A DNA stretch of 47,895 bases. It comes from Burkholderiales bacterium. GTDB lineage: Bacteria; Pseudomonadota; Gammaproteobacteria; Burkholderiales; Burkholderiaceae_C. Where the stretch lies: contig JAGWTU010000039.1 in the NCBI GenBank assembly GCA_028868825.1, positions 1 to 47,895 of the forward strand, in the 5' to 3' direction. The position numbers and the translations under genes were made by a program. Below, piece after piece: positions 1 to 9,073 of the stretch. Position 1 is the stretch's first letter, and each line of letters opens with the position of its first letter. The notes beneath the pieces were generated by a model. It searched no databases, was not told the origin of the DNA, and worked only from the letters and a program-made list of their open reading frames with translations.

Positions 1-15
1 CGAGGAGCCCGCCGC

Positions 16-816
16 ATGCCCCGCCTGATCGACCTGACCGTCACGCTCGACCCGGCCAACCGCGCCCTGCTGCCGCCGCCGCTGGCCGGGGCAGCCAAGG
101 TAGTGGCCCCGGCGATCGAGTATTTGCACCCGGCCGAGGCCAAAGGCCGCGACGAGTTCTGCGCCTACCTGGGCTGCACCCACGCCGACCTGCCCGACGG
201 CGACGGCTGGGGCGCCGAGGTGCTGAGCGACATGTCCTCGCATTGCGGCACCCATGTCGACGCGCCGCTGCACAGCGGCTCGCGCATCGGCGGCCAGCGC
301 GCGCGCACGATCACCGACATCGGCCTGGAGGAGCTGTTCCGCCCCGGCCTGGTGCTCGACGTGCGCCCCTGGGCGCAGGCGGCGCAGGAGATCACGCCCG
401 CGATGCTGGACCTCGCGCTGGCGGCCAACGGCAGCCGCATCCGCGAAGGCGACGCGGTGCTGATCCGCACCGGCCAGGAGCGCTACACGATGGCCGACCC
501 CGCGTTCTACGCCCAGCCGGGCATGAGCCGGGCCAGCACGCTGCACCTCACCTACCAGGGCGCGACCATCCTGGGCACCGACGCGGTGGGCTGGGACCTG
601 CCCTTCGGCGTGATGACACGCCGCTTCAAGGAAACCGGCGACAAGCAGCTGCTGTGGGACGGCCACAAGGCCATCGTGCAGAAGGAGGCCTTCATCGTGC
701 AGCAGCTGACCAACCTCGGCGCGCTGCCGCCCAGCGGCTTCATGGTCGGCTTCTTCCCGATCAAGCTGGCGCATTGCAGCGCCGCGCCGGCCCGCGTGGT
801 CGCCTTCGTCGACTGA
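16..816 (+). CDS. Cyclase family protein (kynurenine formamidase-like metal hydrolase)
   Basis: The 266-residue protein carries the cyclase-family metal motif HCGTHVDAPLH at residues 76-86, where the spaced His and Asp residues bind the metal in kynurenine formamidase and related hydrolases. Members open cyclic amides or lactones or hydrolyse amides. No signal peptide is seen, so it should be cytosolic. The ATG follows a GAGGAG ribosome site eight bases upstream, so the start is inside the window although the gene is near its edge. It is the first visible gene of an operon with a CoA ligase 17 bases downstream, a thiolase-like protein and an SMP-30 lactonase. This suggests it opens a ring or amide before or after CoA activation. 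The substrate is unknown; the family call is firm. Confidence 0.88.
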   Translation: MPRLIDLTVTLDPANRALLPPPLAGAAKVVAPAIEYLHPAEAKGRDEFCAYLGCTHADLPDGDGWGAEVLSDMSSHCGTHVDAPLHSGSRIGGQRARTITDIGLEELFRPGLVLDVRPWAQAAQEITPAMLDLALAANGSRIREGDAVLIRTGQERYTMADPAFYAQPGMSRASTLHLTYQGATILGTDAVGWDLPFGVMTRRFKETGDKQLLWDGHKAIVQKEAFIVQQLTNLGALPPSGFMVGFFPIKLAHCSAAPARVVAFVD

Positions 817-833
817 GCAACCGGAGAATTCCC

Positions 834-2402
834 ATGGCCCTCATCGACTTCTTCGACCGCGGCTGGAGCATCAGCCCGCAGGGCACGGCCTACATCCAGG
901 ACGACCGCCACTACAGCTACACCGAGGTCGGCGAGCTGTCCTGCCGGGTGGCGCATGCGCTGCTGGCCACCGGGCTGCCCAAGGAGACCAAGGGCGCCGT
1001 CTGGGCCCACAACGACACGACCGCCTGGGTGTGCGCGTTGGGCCTGTGGCGCGCCAACATGTGCTGGCTGCCGGTGGGCGCGCGCAACCCGGCCGACGAG
1101 AACCAGGAGGTGCTGCACCGCTTCGACTGCGAGGTGCTGTTCTTCCAGCAGGCCTACGCCCCGGTCATCGCGGCGCTGCAGCCGCGCCTGCCCAAGGTCC
1201 GCCACTGGATTTGCATCGACGGCGAGGCGCCCGAAGTGCGCGGCGCGGTCGCATTGCAGGCCTGGGTGCGGGACCAGCCGACGCACAAGCCGCATCTGCG
1301 CGTCGACCTCGACGACGTCGTGGCCGTCTCGCCCACCGGCGGCACCACCGGCGTGCCCAAGGGCGTGATGAACACCCACCGCAGCCTGCAGACGATGTTC
1401 GCGCATTACCTCATCGCCTGCCCCTACGACGACGCGCACCGCCCGGTGTGTCTGGCGGCGGCGCCGATGACGCACACCTCGGGCATGCTGTCGATGCCGG
1501 CCACCGCGCGCGGCGGCACGGTCGTGATCCTGAGCAAGCCCGACCCGGCGCTGATGCTGGGCGCGATCGGCAGCCACCGCGTCACCGAGCTGTTCCTGCC
1601 GCCGACCGTGATCTACCGGCTGCTCGACATTCCCGATCTGGCGAAGAAGGCCGACTTCTCGTCGCTGAAGTACTTCGCCTACGGCGCGGCGCCGATGTCG
1701 GTGGACAAGCTCAAGCAGGCCGTCGAGGTCTTCGGGCCGGTGATGATGGGCGGCTACGGCCAGACCGAGGCGCCGGGTTCGATCGCCTACCTGCCGCCGG
1801 GCGAGCACTTCGTCGACGGCCGCCTCGCGAGCGATGCGCGGCTGGCCTCGGTGGGGCGGCCCAACCCGCTGGTGCAGGTCGAGATCATGGACGACGAGGG
1901 CCGCATCCTGCCGCGCGGCGGGACCGGCGAGATCGTGGTCCGCGGCGACCTCGTGATGAAGGGTTACTACAAGGACCCCGAGATGACCGCCCGCACGATC
2001 GTCGACGGCTGGCTGCATACCGGCGACATCGGCAGCCTCGATGGCGAAGGCTGCCTGCACATCACCGACCGCAAGAAGGACATGATCATCTCGGGCGGCT
2101 TCAACGTCTACCCGAGCCAGGTCGAACAGGTGATCTGGGCCCACCCCGCGGTGCGCGACTGCGCGGTCTTCGGCGTGCCCGACCCCCAGTGGGGCGAAGC
2201 GGTCAAGGCGGTGGTCGAACTCAACGAGGGCCAGACCGTCGGCGCCGACGAGCTGATCGCGCTTTGCAAGCGCAAGCTCGGCAGCGTTTGCGCCCCGAAG
2301 ACGGTCGACATCGTCCAGGTGCTGCCGCGCAGCCCGGTGGGCAAGGTGCTGAAGAAGGACCTGCGCGCGCCGTACTGGGCCGGCCAGGCCCGCCACATCT
2401 GA
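834..2402 (+). CDS. AMP-dependent acyl-CoA synthetase/ligase (ANL superfamily)
   Basis: This 522-residue enzyme should activate a carboxylic acid through an acyl-adenylate to the CoA thioester. The ANL core motifs are present: the P-loop SPTGGTTGVPKG at 166-177, YGQTE at 308-312, TGD at 396-398, the hinge DRKKDMIISGGFNVYP at 412-427, and the adenylation lysine in PVGK near 504. The length is typical of medium-chain or aryl/acyl-CoA ligases. The ATG is preceded by GGAG, and a longer in-frame extension into the previous gene was rejected. It sits in an operon with a cyclase-type hydrolase and a thiolase-like protein, so its substrate is probably produced by the former. The motifs alone do not tell whether it prefers aromatic, alicyclic or aliphatic acids. 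Confidence 0.92.
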   Translation: MALIDFFDRGWSISPQGTAYIQDDRHYSYTEVGELSCRVAHALLATGLPKETKGAVWAHNDTTAWVCALGLWRANMCWLPVGARNPADENQEVLHRFDCEVLFFQQAYAPVIAALQPRLPKVRHWICIDGEAPEVRGAVALQAWVRDQPTHKPHLRVDLDDVVAVSPTGGTTGVPKGVMNTHRSLQTMFAHYLIACPYDDAHRPVCLAAAPMTHTSGMLSMPATARGGTVVILSKPDPALMLGAIGSHRVTELFLPPTVIYRLLDIPDLAKKADFSSLKYFAYGAAPMSVDKLKQAVEVFGPVMMGGYGQTEAPGSIAYLPPGEHFVDGRLASDARLASVGRPNPLVQVEIMDDEGRILPRGGTGEIVVRGDLVMKGYYKDPEMTARTIVDGWLHTGDIGSLDGEGCLHITDRKKDMIISGGFNVYPSQVEQVIWAHPAVRDCAVFGVPDPQWGEAVKAVVELNEGQTVGADELIALCKRKLGSVCAPKTVDIVQVLPRSPVGKVLKKDLRAPYWAGQARHI

Positions 2403-2443
2403 GCGGCGCCGCCGCCCCACCCATCCACCCACAGGACCCGCCC

Positions 2444-3682
2444 ATGAGCCACCTCTACATCGCCGGCATCGCCATGACCGTGTTCGGCCGCCACCCCGAG
2501 CGCAGCCTCGAGGACCTGGCCCGCGAAGCGCTGCAAGGCGCGCTGAAGGATGCCGGCGCAGAGCTCGCCGATCTCGAGACCGCGTACTACGCCGGCATCA
2601 CCAACGGGCCGCTGCAAGGCCAGTTCGCGGTGCCCGGCCAGGTCGTGCTGAGCAAGCTGGGCATCGAGCAGATCCCGATCTTCAACATCGACAACGGCTG
2701 CGCGGCCGGCAGCTCGGCGGTGCACCTGGCGCTGCAGAGCCTGAAGGCCGGCAGCGCCGACGTCGCGCTGGCGCTGGGCTGCGAGAAGATGAACATCGCC
2801 GACAAGCTCAAGGCGCTGAACATCATGGAGGCGGGCTGGGACGTCGCCCGCGCCGACGAGAACTACCGCATGCTGCTGAAGATGGGCGAGGGCGTGGCGG
2901 TGCCGCCGGGCTCGGAGTCCGACAAGCCCTTCAGCAAGTTCATGTCGATCTATGCGGCGATGTGCCGCTACCACATGAAGACCTTCGGCACCACGCAGCG
3001 CCAGATCGCCGCGGTGGCGGCGAAGAACCACGCGAACTCGGTGCACAACCCGCACTCCCAGTTCCGCAAGCCTTTCAGCATCGACGAGATCCTCGCCGCG
3101 CCGCCCATCACCTATCCGCTGACGCTGCCGATGTGCGCCCCTTTGTCGGACGGCGCGGCCGCGGTGATCCTGTGCACCGAGGCCGGCCTCAAGCGCCTGC
3201 GCGTCGAGCGCTCGCGCTGCATCCGGGTCGCGGCCAGCGTGGTGCGGTCCTTCTCCAACCGCAGCTACACCGAGCCCGAGCGCAACGTCGGCCGCCTGGC
3301 GGCGAACCGCGCCTACGAGATCGCCGGCCTCGGGCCCGAGGACATGCATGTCGCCGAGGTCCACGACGCCGCGGCGATGGGCGAGATCATCCAGTCGGAG
3401 AACCTCGGCTTCGTGCCGCTGGGCGAGGGTGGTCCGGCCGCCGAGCGCGGCGAATTCGCGCTCGGCGGACGGCTGCCGATCAATCCCTCGGGCGGTCTGG
3501 AGTCCAAGGGCCATCCGCTGGGTGCCACCGGCATCGGCCAGCTGTTCGAGCTGGTGACGCAACTGCGCGGCGAGGCCGGTGCGCGCCAGGTGCACGGGGC
3601 GCGCCACGCGATCCAGGAGAACGGCGGCGGCATGGTCGGCGTCGAAGAGGCCGCCGTCGCGATCCACATCCTCCGCAAGTGA
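2444..3682 (+). CDS. SCP2-type thiolase-like protein
   Basis: The protein is 412 residues long with a thiolase fold of the SCP-x/SCP2 type. The putative nucleophile is Cys86 in NGCAAGSSAV, and the GHPLGATG loop carries His357. In SCP2 thiolases a HDCF loop normally supplies a second catalytic cysteine; here the equivalent reads HDAA, and the C-terminal loop is NGGGMVG without a cysteine. It may therefore do a non-thiolytic C-C reaction or use another acid/base residue. It lies 41 bases after the acyl-CoA ligase, whose CoA thioester product is the likely substrate. The start is the ATG of MSHLYIAGIA. Family placement is firm; reaction and direction are uncertain. Confidence 0.85.
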   Translation: MSHLYIAGIAMTVFGRHPERSLEDLAREALQGALKDAGAELADLETAYYAGITNGPLQGQFAVPGQVVLSKLGIEQIPIFNIDNGCAAGSSAVHLALQSLKAGSADVALALGCEKMNIADKLKALNIMEAGWDVARADENYRMLLKMGEGVAVPPGSESDKPFSKFMSIYAAMCRYHMKTFGTTQRQIAAVAAKNHANSVHNPHSQFRKPFSIDEILAAPPITYPLTLPMCAPLSDGAAAVILCTEAGLKRLRVERSRCIRVAASVVRSFSNRSYTEPERNVGRLAANRAYEIAGLGPEDMHVAEVHDAAAMGEIIQSENLGFVPLGEGGPAAERGEFALGGRLPINPSGGLESKGHPLGATGIGQLFELVTQLRGEAGARQVHGARHAIQENGGGMVGVEEAAVAIHILRK

Positions 3683-3696
3683 GAGGACCGACGCGC

Positions 3697-4563
3697 ATGA
3701 AGATCCACGCCCGAGCGGCGCGGCTCGTCGACACCGGCCAGGGTCTGAAATTCACCGAGAGCCCGCGCTGGCGCGACGGGCGCTGGTGGTTCCTCGACAT
3801 CCACGGCGGCGCCGTCCGCAGCGTCGACCCGCAAGGCAGTTTGCGCACCGAACTCGAGCTGCCCTTCAAGCCCAACGGCCTGGGCTTTCGCCGCGACGGC
3901 AGCCTGATGCTGGGCGACGCGCTGGGCCGCCAGGTCTACCGCTGGGACGGGCAGGCGCTCACGAAAGTGGCCGACCTGAGCGCGACGACCGTGTTCTGCC
4001 TCAGCGACGGCCTCGTCGACGGCCACGACCGCATGTACATCGGCGACATCGGCTACAACTTCTTCGACCCCGCCAACGCACCGGTGCACACCTGCGTGAT
4101 CACCTGCATCGAGCCCGACGGCCGCGCCCGCGTGGTGGCCGACGGCCTGAGCTTTCCCAACGGCATGGCACTCACGCCCGACGGCCGCACCTTGATCGTC
4201 GCCGAGACCATGGGCCACCGCCTCACGGCCTACGACGTCCGTCCCGACGGCGGCCTCGCGCACCGGCGCGTCTGGGCGCCGCTGGCCGCCGACGTCAGCC
4301 CCGACGGCATCGCGCTGGACGCCGAGGGCGGCGTGTGGCTGGCCAACCCCGAGGGTCGCCACGCGGTGCTGCGTGTGCGCGAAGGCGGCGAGGTCACGGA
4401 CGCCGTCGAGCTCGACACCCAGGCCTACGCCGTGATGCTCGGCGGACCGCAGCGCCGCCAGCTGCTGCTGTGCACTTCCGACAGCCACGACCCGGCGCTG
4501 ATTGCGCAGTCGCCCAGCGCCACGCTGCGCGTGCTCGAGGTCGCGGCCCCCGGGCTGCCCTGA
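3697..4563 (+). CDS. SMP-30/gluconolactonase/LRE family protein
   Basis: This 288-residue protein matches the six-bladed propeller family of SMP-30, gluconolactonase and luciferin-regenerating enzyme. Typical signatures are TESPRW near the N terminus with the metal-binding Glu, FPNGMALTPDGRTL with the metal-binding Asn, and SPDGIALD with the catalytic Asp. The family hydrolyses lactones using a divalent metal. There is no signal peptide. It starts 14 bases after the thiolase-like gene and closes the operon, pointing to a lactone intermediate in the same pathway. Convergent with it, 17 bases away, ends the AraC-type regulator. The substrate cannot be named from sequence. Confidence 0.87.
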   Translation: MKIHARAARLVDTGQGLKFTESPRWRDGRWWFLDIHGGAVRSVDPQGSLRTELELPFKPNGLGFRRDGSLMLGDALGRQVYRWDGQALTKVADLSATTVFCLSDGLVDGHDRMYIGDIGYNFFDPANAPVHTCVITCIEPDGRARVVADGLSFPNGMALTPDGRTLIVAETMGHRLTAYDVRPDGGLAHRRVWAPLAADVSPDGIALDAEGGVWLANPEGRHAVLRVREGGEVTDAVELDTQAYAVMLGGPQRRQLLLCTSDSHDPALIAQSPSATLRVLEVAAPGLP

Positions 4564-4580
4564 TCGCAGCGGCGCCGCGT

Positions 4581-5585
4581 TCAGGCGGTCGCGGCGCCGC
4601 GACGGCGCAGCGTGTCCGATGGCAGTTCGTCGAACAGCTCCTTGTAGGCGCGGGCGAATTCGCCGAAATGCCAGAAGCCCCAGTCCAGCGCGATCGTCGA
4701 GACGGTGACCGCACCGCCCGCGGGGGCCAGCAGCAGCGCCTCGCGGGCGCGGTGCAGACGTAGTCGCGCGAGGAATTGCACCGGTGACAGGCCCACGACG
4801 GTCTTGAATGCGTATTCCAGCGCACGTTCGCTGGTGGCCGTGGCCTGGCACAGATCGGAGACGTAGATGCGCTGGCCGATGCGGGCCATCGCGTAGTCCT
4901 CGGCCGCCTTGACGATGCTGCTCTGCATCTGGCGCGTGAGGTCGCTGCGTGCCAGCGGCGTATCGCTGGAACTGCGCAGGGCCGCCAGCAGGGCTTCGAT
5001 GAGTTCGACCTGGGCCGAACTGCGCTCCTCCGCGCTGTCGTCGAAGCGCGCCGGGTCCTGCACCGCCGTCTCGACCACGCGCAGACCGAGATCGAACAGC
5101 TGGCGCACCAGCGGCACCTCGGCCCGCATCGGCTCGACGCGCCGCGGCAGCCGCAATTCGTCGAGCCGCTGGCGCGCGGCCAGGTGGGCCTCGAGCACGG
5201 CGGGCGCCACCAGCACGGCGACGCTTTGCCAGCCGGCATCGGCGACGAAACCGGTCTCGGTGTGCGGCGGCACGGCCAGCATGAGATCGGCGCGCACCGG
5301 CACGCCATTGACGGAGCCGAGAGTCTGCGGGCCGAAGACGACATAGGCCAGCAGGCCCTGGTGCGCGGCGGTGCGCGTGCGAACACGGTGGTTCGTCGCG
5401 TGGAAGAAAACCTTCGCGCTGTCGAGATCGACCGTCACGCGGCGCGCGTGGAAGGCCCGCGTCTGCAATTGCACGGCGTCCTGCGCGAGCAATTCCAGAC
5501 CGGTGCCGGCGGCCGTCGGGTCCGTGAAGTCGACCACCGTCACCGCGCGGGTCGGCGACTTGCCGGACAAGGGGTCTGCAGTCAT
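4581..5585 (-). CDS. AraC-family transcriptional regulator
   Basis: The 334-residue protein has an N-terminal ligand-sensing region (about 1-210) of the type found in FeaR/AraC-binding-like regulators. Its C-terminal double helix-turn-helix begins around YVSDLCQATATSERALEYAF and runs through the GLSPVQFLARLRLHRAREALL signature and the DWGFWHFGEFARAYKELF second HTH. The start is the ATG of MTADPLSGKS; a much longer open frame upstream is a shadow of the opposite strand. It lies between two plus-strand operons: its end faces the lactonase and its start faces the DUF1302 gene across a 213-bp divergent region. The likely role is activation of the DUF1302 operon and perhaps the cyclase/ligase operon in response to the substrate. 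Confidence 0.9.
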   Translation of the reverse strand: MTADPLSGKSPTRAVTVVDFTDPTAAGTGLELLAQDAVQLQTRAFHARRVTVDLDSAKVFFHATNHRVRTRTAAHQGLLAYVVFGPQTLGSVNGVPVRADLMLAVPPHTETGFVADAGWQSVAVLVAPAVLEAHLAARQRLDELRLPRRVEPMRAEVPLVRQLFDLGLRVVETAVQDPARFDDSAEERSSAQVELIEALLAALRSSSDTPLARSDLTRQMQSSIVKAAEDYAMARIGQRIYVSDLCQATATSERALEYAFKTVVGLSPVQFLARLRLHRAREALLLAPAGGAVTVSTIALDWGFWHFGEFARAYKELFDELPSDTLRRRGAATA

Positions 5586-5798
5586 GGACTTGGTTTGCGG
5601 ATTTCCGATAGACGCTCTCGGTGCGTGACGGGAGACTGCGTCCACGCTGCAAGAGACAAGGACCAGGGACACACGAGGGGCGCGATGCCACCGCGTGCAA
5701 CACAGCGCTGATGGTAGCGACTGGTGGGCAGCCGGGGCCGATCGCGACACCGGGAATACGCGCATGACCGGCGACAGAGACCGACAAGGAGACGATGC
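5586..5798. promoter_or_regulatory. Divergent control region between the AraC regulator and the DUF1302 operon
   Basis: This 213-bp stretch has no convincing gene and separates the divergent AraC-type gene from the DUF1302 gene. It should hold both promoters and the AraC-family binding sites. A clear ribosome site AAGGAG lies at its right end, seven bases before the DUF1302 ATG. I saw no strong sigma-70 box or convincing AraC half-site pair by eye. Confidence 0.5.
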
Positions 5799-7673
5799 AT
5801 GACGATTCGAAAGACCTTCCGATGCCGGCGCACGCGCATGGCCCGGCTCGCCTCGGCGCTGGGCCTCGCGGCGCTCGGCGCCGTGACCGCGCCGCACGCG
5901 GCCCACGCGATCGCGCTGCCGACACCCGGCGAGGACCTGCGCATGAACTGGGACAACACGCTGCGCTACAACCTCGGCCTGCGGGTGCAGAAGCAGGATC
6001 CGGCCATCCTGGCCAGCGTCAATGCCGATGACGGTGACCGCAATTTCGGCAACGGTACGCTCGTCACCAACCGCCTCGATCTGCTGTCGGAATTCGACCT
6101 CGTCTGGCAGCAGCGATTCGGCTTGCGCGTGTCGGCCGCGGCCTGGTACGACGGCGCCTATTCGAAGCTCAAGGACTCGAACACCGCGAGCGCCAACACG
6201 CTGGTCGACGGCCTGCCGGTGGCGGGTCGGCTCAGCGGCTACTCGCGGCGCTACGCCCGCGGCGGTTCTGGCGAATTCCTCGACAGCTTCTTGTTCGCCA
6301 ACCTGCAGGCCGGCAGCGTGCCGGTGAACGTGAAACTGGGGCGGCACACCGCGTATTGGGGCGAGAGCCTGCTGCTGGGCGGACTGATCCATGGCATCGC
6401 CTATGCGCAGAATTCCGTGGACGCGTGGAAACTGCAGGCCACGCCAGGTGCCGAGGCCAAGGAGTTCATCCGGCCGCGCGGCGGGCTCACGATGCAGGTC
6501 CAGCCGACATCGGAGCTGTCGCTGGTCGCGCAGTGGTTCTACGAATGGCAGGCCGTGCGCGCGCCGGAGTCGGGCAGCTATCTCGCCGGGACCGACATGC
6601 TGACCTTCGGCGGCGATTCGCTGATCATCGGCGCCAATCCGTTCGCTGCCCTGGTGCCCGGGGCGCCGGCCGCGCTGCGGCTGTGGAACACGCAGGCGGT
6701 GGCGCCGACGCGTTCGACCGGCAGCCGCGGCGACTGGGGACTGGCGGCGCGCTGGTCGCCGAAATGGCTCGAGGGCACGGTCGGCGCCTACCTGCGCAAT
6801 GCCACCGACATCCTGCCGCAGCTGATGGTGATCCCGGGCGTGGCCACCGTGCCCGCGGCCACCTGCAGCGCGCTCGGCGGTACCGTGCTCGCGCCGACCA
6901 GCTGCCTGGTCAACCCGCAGGCGACCTCGGTGGCCGCGTTGCGCAGCGACGGCAAGGCGGGCCTGTATCAGACCGCCTACGGCACCGACATCCGCCTCTA
7001 CGGCCTGAGCCTTTCGAAAAGCCTGGAAGGCGTCTCGCTCGGTGCGGAGCTGTCGTACCGGCAGAACATGCCGCTGGTCAGCGACGCCGTCACGGTGCTG
7101 CCGGCGCCGTTGGCCGGCAGCGTGGCGGGTGCGATCGCGACCAGCGCGATCCCGGCCCGCAACGACACGCCGGGCGCGCGCGGCAACACCTGGCATGGAC
7201 TGGTCAACGGCACCTTCGTGCTGCCGGGCACGGCGCTGTTCGACACCGCCAGCATCGCCGCCGAATTGACCTGGATGCAGTTGGACAAGGTGACGCAGAA
7301 CGCGGCCCTTTACAAGGGGCGCGACGGCTACACCGCCATCGACAAACCCACGCGCAGCTATTGGGGCCTGGGCTTGATCTTCACGCCGACCTGGTTCCAG
7401 GCGCTGACCGGCGTCGACCTGTCGCTGCCGATCAGCTGGAGCCAGGGCATCAGCGGCAACGCGGCGACGACCTTCGGCGGCAACCGAGGCACCGGCACCT
7501 GGAGCGCGGGCCTGGCCGCGACGGCCTACCAGAACTACAGCATCAGCCTGTCCTACATCGGCTATTTCGGCCGCCACGACAGTGCGGGCGGCGCCGCGAC
7601 GGTGTTCAACGGCAGCAGCGCGGCGGTGTCCGACCGCGGCTGGGTGTCGCTGACGCTGAAGACCACCTTCTGA
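5799..7673 (+). CDS. DUF1302 family outer-membrane protein
   Basis: The 624-residue protein opens with a basic region and a hydrophobic stretch ending in AHA, a good Sec signal peptide (about residues 1-37). It continues with the DUF1302 pattern, including GEDLRMNWDNTLRYNLGLRV. It is rich in alternating polar/aromatic strands and ends in a C-terminal Phe (LTLKTTF), as expected for an outer-membrane beta-barrel. The family is usually found beside DUF1329, YCF48 and RND genes in clusters degrading sterols and other hydrophobic compounds; a transport or channel role is inferred, not shown. The chosen ATG has AAGGAG seven bases upstream; an ATG four bases earlier is in another frame. It is the first gene of a five-gene operon. 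Confidence 0.85.
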   Translation: MTIRKTFRCRRTRMARLASALGLAALGAVTAPHAAHAIALPTPGEDLRMNWDNTLRYNLGLRVQKQDPAILASVNADDGDRNFGNGTLVTNRLDLLSEFDLVWQQRFGLRVSAAAWYDGAYSKLKDSNTASANTLVDGLPVAGRLSGYSRRYARGGSGEFLDSFLFANLQAGSVPVNVKLGRHTAYWGESLLLGGLIHGIAYAQNSVDAWKLQATPGAEAKEFIRPRGGLTMQVQPTSELSLVAQWFYEWQAVRAPESGSYLAGTDMLTFGGDSLIIGANPFAALVPGAPAALRLWNTQAVAPTRSTGSRGDWGLAARWSPKWLEGTVGAYLRNATDILPQLMVIPGVATVPAATCSALGGTVLAPTSCLVNPQATSVAALRSDGKAGLYQTAYGTDIRLYGLSLSKSLEGVSLGAELSYRQNMPLVSDAVTVLPAPLAGSVAGAIATSAIPARNDTPGARGNTWHGLVNGTFVLPGTALFDTASIAAELTWMQLDKVTQNAALYKGRDGYTAIDKPTRSYWGLGLIFTPTWFQALTGVDLSLPISWSQGISGNAATTFGGNRGTGTWSAGLAATAYQNYSISLSYIGYFGRHDSAGGAATVFNGSSAAVSDRGWVSLTLKTTF

Positions 7674-7687
7674 CGGAGACCTCGATC

Positions 7688-9049
7688 ATGTTCAAGCAAT
7701 GCTCGATGGCGCTGGCCATCACCTGGGCGGCCTCGGTGCCGGCGTGGTCGGCCGTCTCCGCCGACGAGGCCCGCGAACTCGGCACCCGGCTCACACCGGT
7801 CGGCGCCGAGCGCGCCGGCAATGCCGACGGCACGATCCCGGCCTGGACCGGCGGCCTCACCGCGCCGCCGGCCGGGTTCCACAAGGGCAGCGACAAGCGC
7901 ATCGATCCCTACGCCGGCGACAAGCCGCGCCTGGTCATCACCGGCAAGAACGCGGCGGCCTACGCCGACAAGCTCACCGAGGGCACCAAGGAACTGCTGC
8001 GCCGCTACCCGACGATGCGCGTGGACGTGTACCCGACCCACCGGCCGGCCGTCTTTCCGGCGCGCGTGCTGGAGAACACGCACAAGAACGCCGTCGATAC
8101 CAAGCTCACCGATGGCGGCCTGGGCGTCGAGAACGTGATGCCGGGCTTCCCGTTCCCGATCCCGAAATCGGGCTACGAGGCGATGTGGAACCACCTGCTG
8201 AACTACCGCGGCCTGGGCTTCAGCGCCAAGTTCGACATCTGGAACGTCGATGCCTCGGGCCGGCCGACGCTGGCATCGGCCGGCGAGGCGACCTACGCCT
8301 GGCCCAATGCCAGTCCGAAGAAGACCGGCTACATGAAGGAGACCGACCCCTTCTGGTACGTCAAGTTCCAGTACACGGCCCCGGCCCGTCGCAACGGCGA
8401 AGCGATGCTGGTGTGGGACTCGGCGAATCCGCTCAAGCAGGCCCGTCGCGCCTGGATGTACCTGCCAGGCCAGCGCCGCGTGCGCCTGGCGCCCGACATC
8501 GCCTACGACACGCCGAACCCGGGTTCGGCGGGCGCCAGCACCTACGACGACGGGTCGATCTTCAACGGCGCGATGGACCGCTTCGACTTCAAGCTGCTGG
8601 GCAAGCGGGAGATGATCGTGCCCTACGGCGACTACAAGCTCACCTACGGCTCGAAGGCGGCCGAGGTGACGACCGCGGGGCATCCGAACCCCGATGCCGT
8701 GCGCTGGGAACTGCACCGCGTGTGGGTCGTCGAGGCGACGCTCAAGCCGGGCAAGCGGCACATCTACCACAAGCGGCTGTTCTACATCGACGAGGACAGC
8801 TGGGTGGCGGTGGCCTCGGACGCCTACGACGCGCGTGGCCAGCTCTTCCGCTCGGGCTACTCGCTGTCGTCGTTCAGCTACGACGCGCAGGCGATGTGGG
8901 CCGATACGCAGGTCTTCGTCGACTTCACCGCCGGGCTGTACTCGGTGCTCGGGTTGACGGGCGACTACTACGGCGTGAGGTACCTCACCGAATTGCCGCC
9001 CGAGACCTTCTGGTCGCCCGAGCAGCTGGCCGGCACCGGCGTGCGCTGA
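7688..9049 (+). CDS. DUF1329 family protein (LolB-fold, envelope)
   Basis: This 453-residue protein has a short N-terminal signal peptide (about 1-22, cleavage near AWSA) and the DUF1329 body: ADGTIPAWTGGL near the N terminus, a stretch of conserved aromatic residues in the middle, and a C terminus rich in Trp/Tyr. DUF1329 proteins are predicted to resemble the lipoprotein carriers LolA/LolB and to bind hydrophobic ligands in the periplasm or at the outer membrane. It follows the DUF1302 gene by 14 bases, the standard pairing of these families. The function is inferred as a periplasmic hydrophobic-ligand carrier working with the DUF1302 barrel and the RND protein downstream. Confidence 0.85.
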   Translation: MFKQCSMALAITWAASVPAWSAVSADEARELGTRLTPVGAERAGNADGTIPAWTGGLTAPPAGFHKGSDKRIDPYAGDKPRLVITGKNAAAYADKLTEGTKELLRRYPTMRVDVYPTHRPAVFPARVLENTHKNAVDTKLTDGGLGVENVMPGFPFPIPKSGYEAMWNHLLNYRGLGFSAKFDIWNVDASGRPTLASAGEATYAWPNASPKKTGYMKETDPFWYVKFQYTAPARRNGEAMLVWDSANPLKQARRAWMYLPGQRRVRLAPDIAYDTPNPGSAGASTYDDGSIFNGAMDRFDFKLLGKREMIVPYGDYKLTYGSKAAEVTTAGHPNPDAVRWELHRVWVVEATLKPGKRHIYHKRLFYIDEDSWVAVASDAYDARGQLFRSGYSLSSFSYDAQAMWADTQVFVDFTAGLYSVLGLTGDYYGVRYLTELPPETFWSPEQLAGTGVR

Positions 9050-9073
9050 TTGCGACCCGATCCGGTGGATGCA

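Noticed and set aside
552..2432. Long minus-strand open frame opposite the CoA ligase
   Set aside because: It is a high-GC antisense shadow, rich in Arg/His/Ala, without a recognisable domain or ribosome site; the plus-strand ligase has all family motifs.
3313..5925. 870-codon minus-strand frame across the thiolase, lactonase and AraC genes
   Set aside because: It overlaps the well-supported AraC gene in another frame, and its sequence is low-complexity Arg/Ala/Gly.
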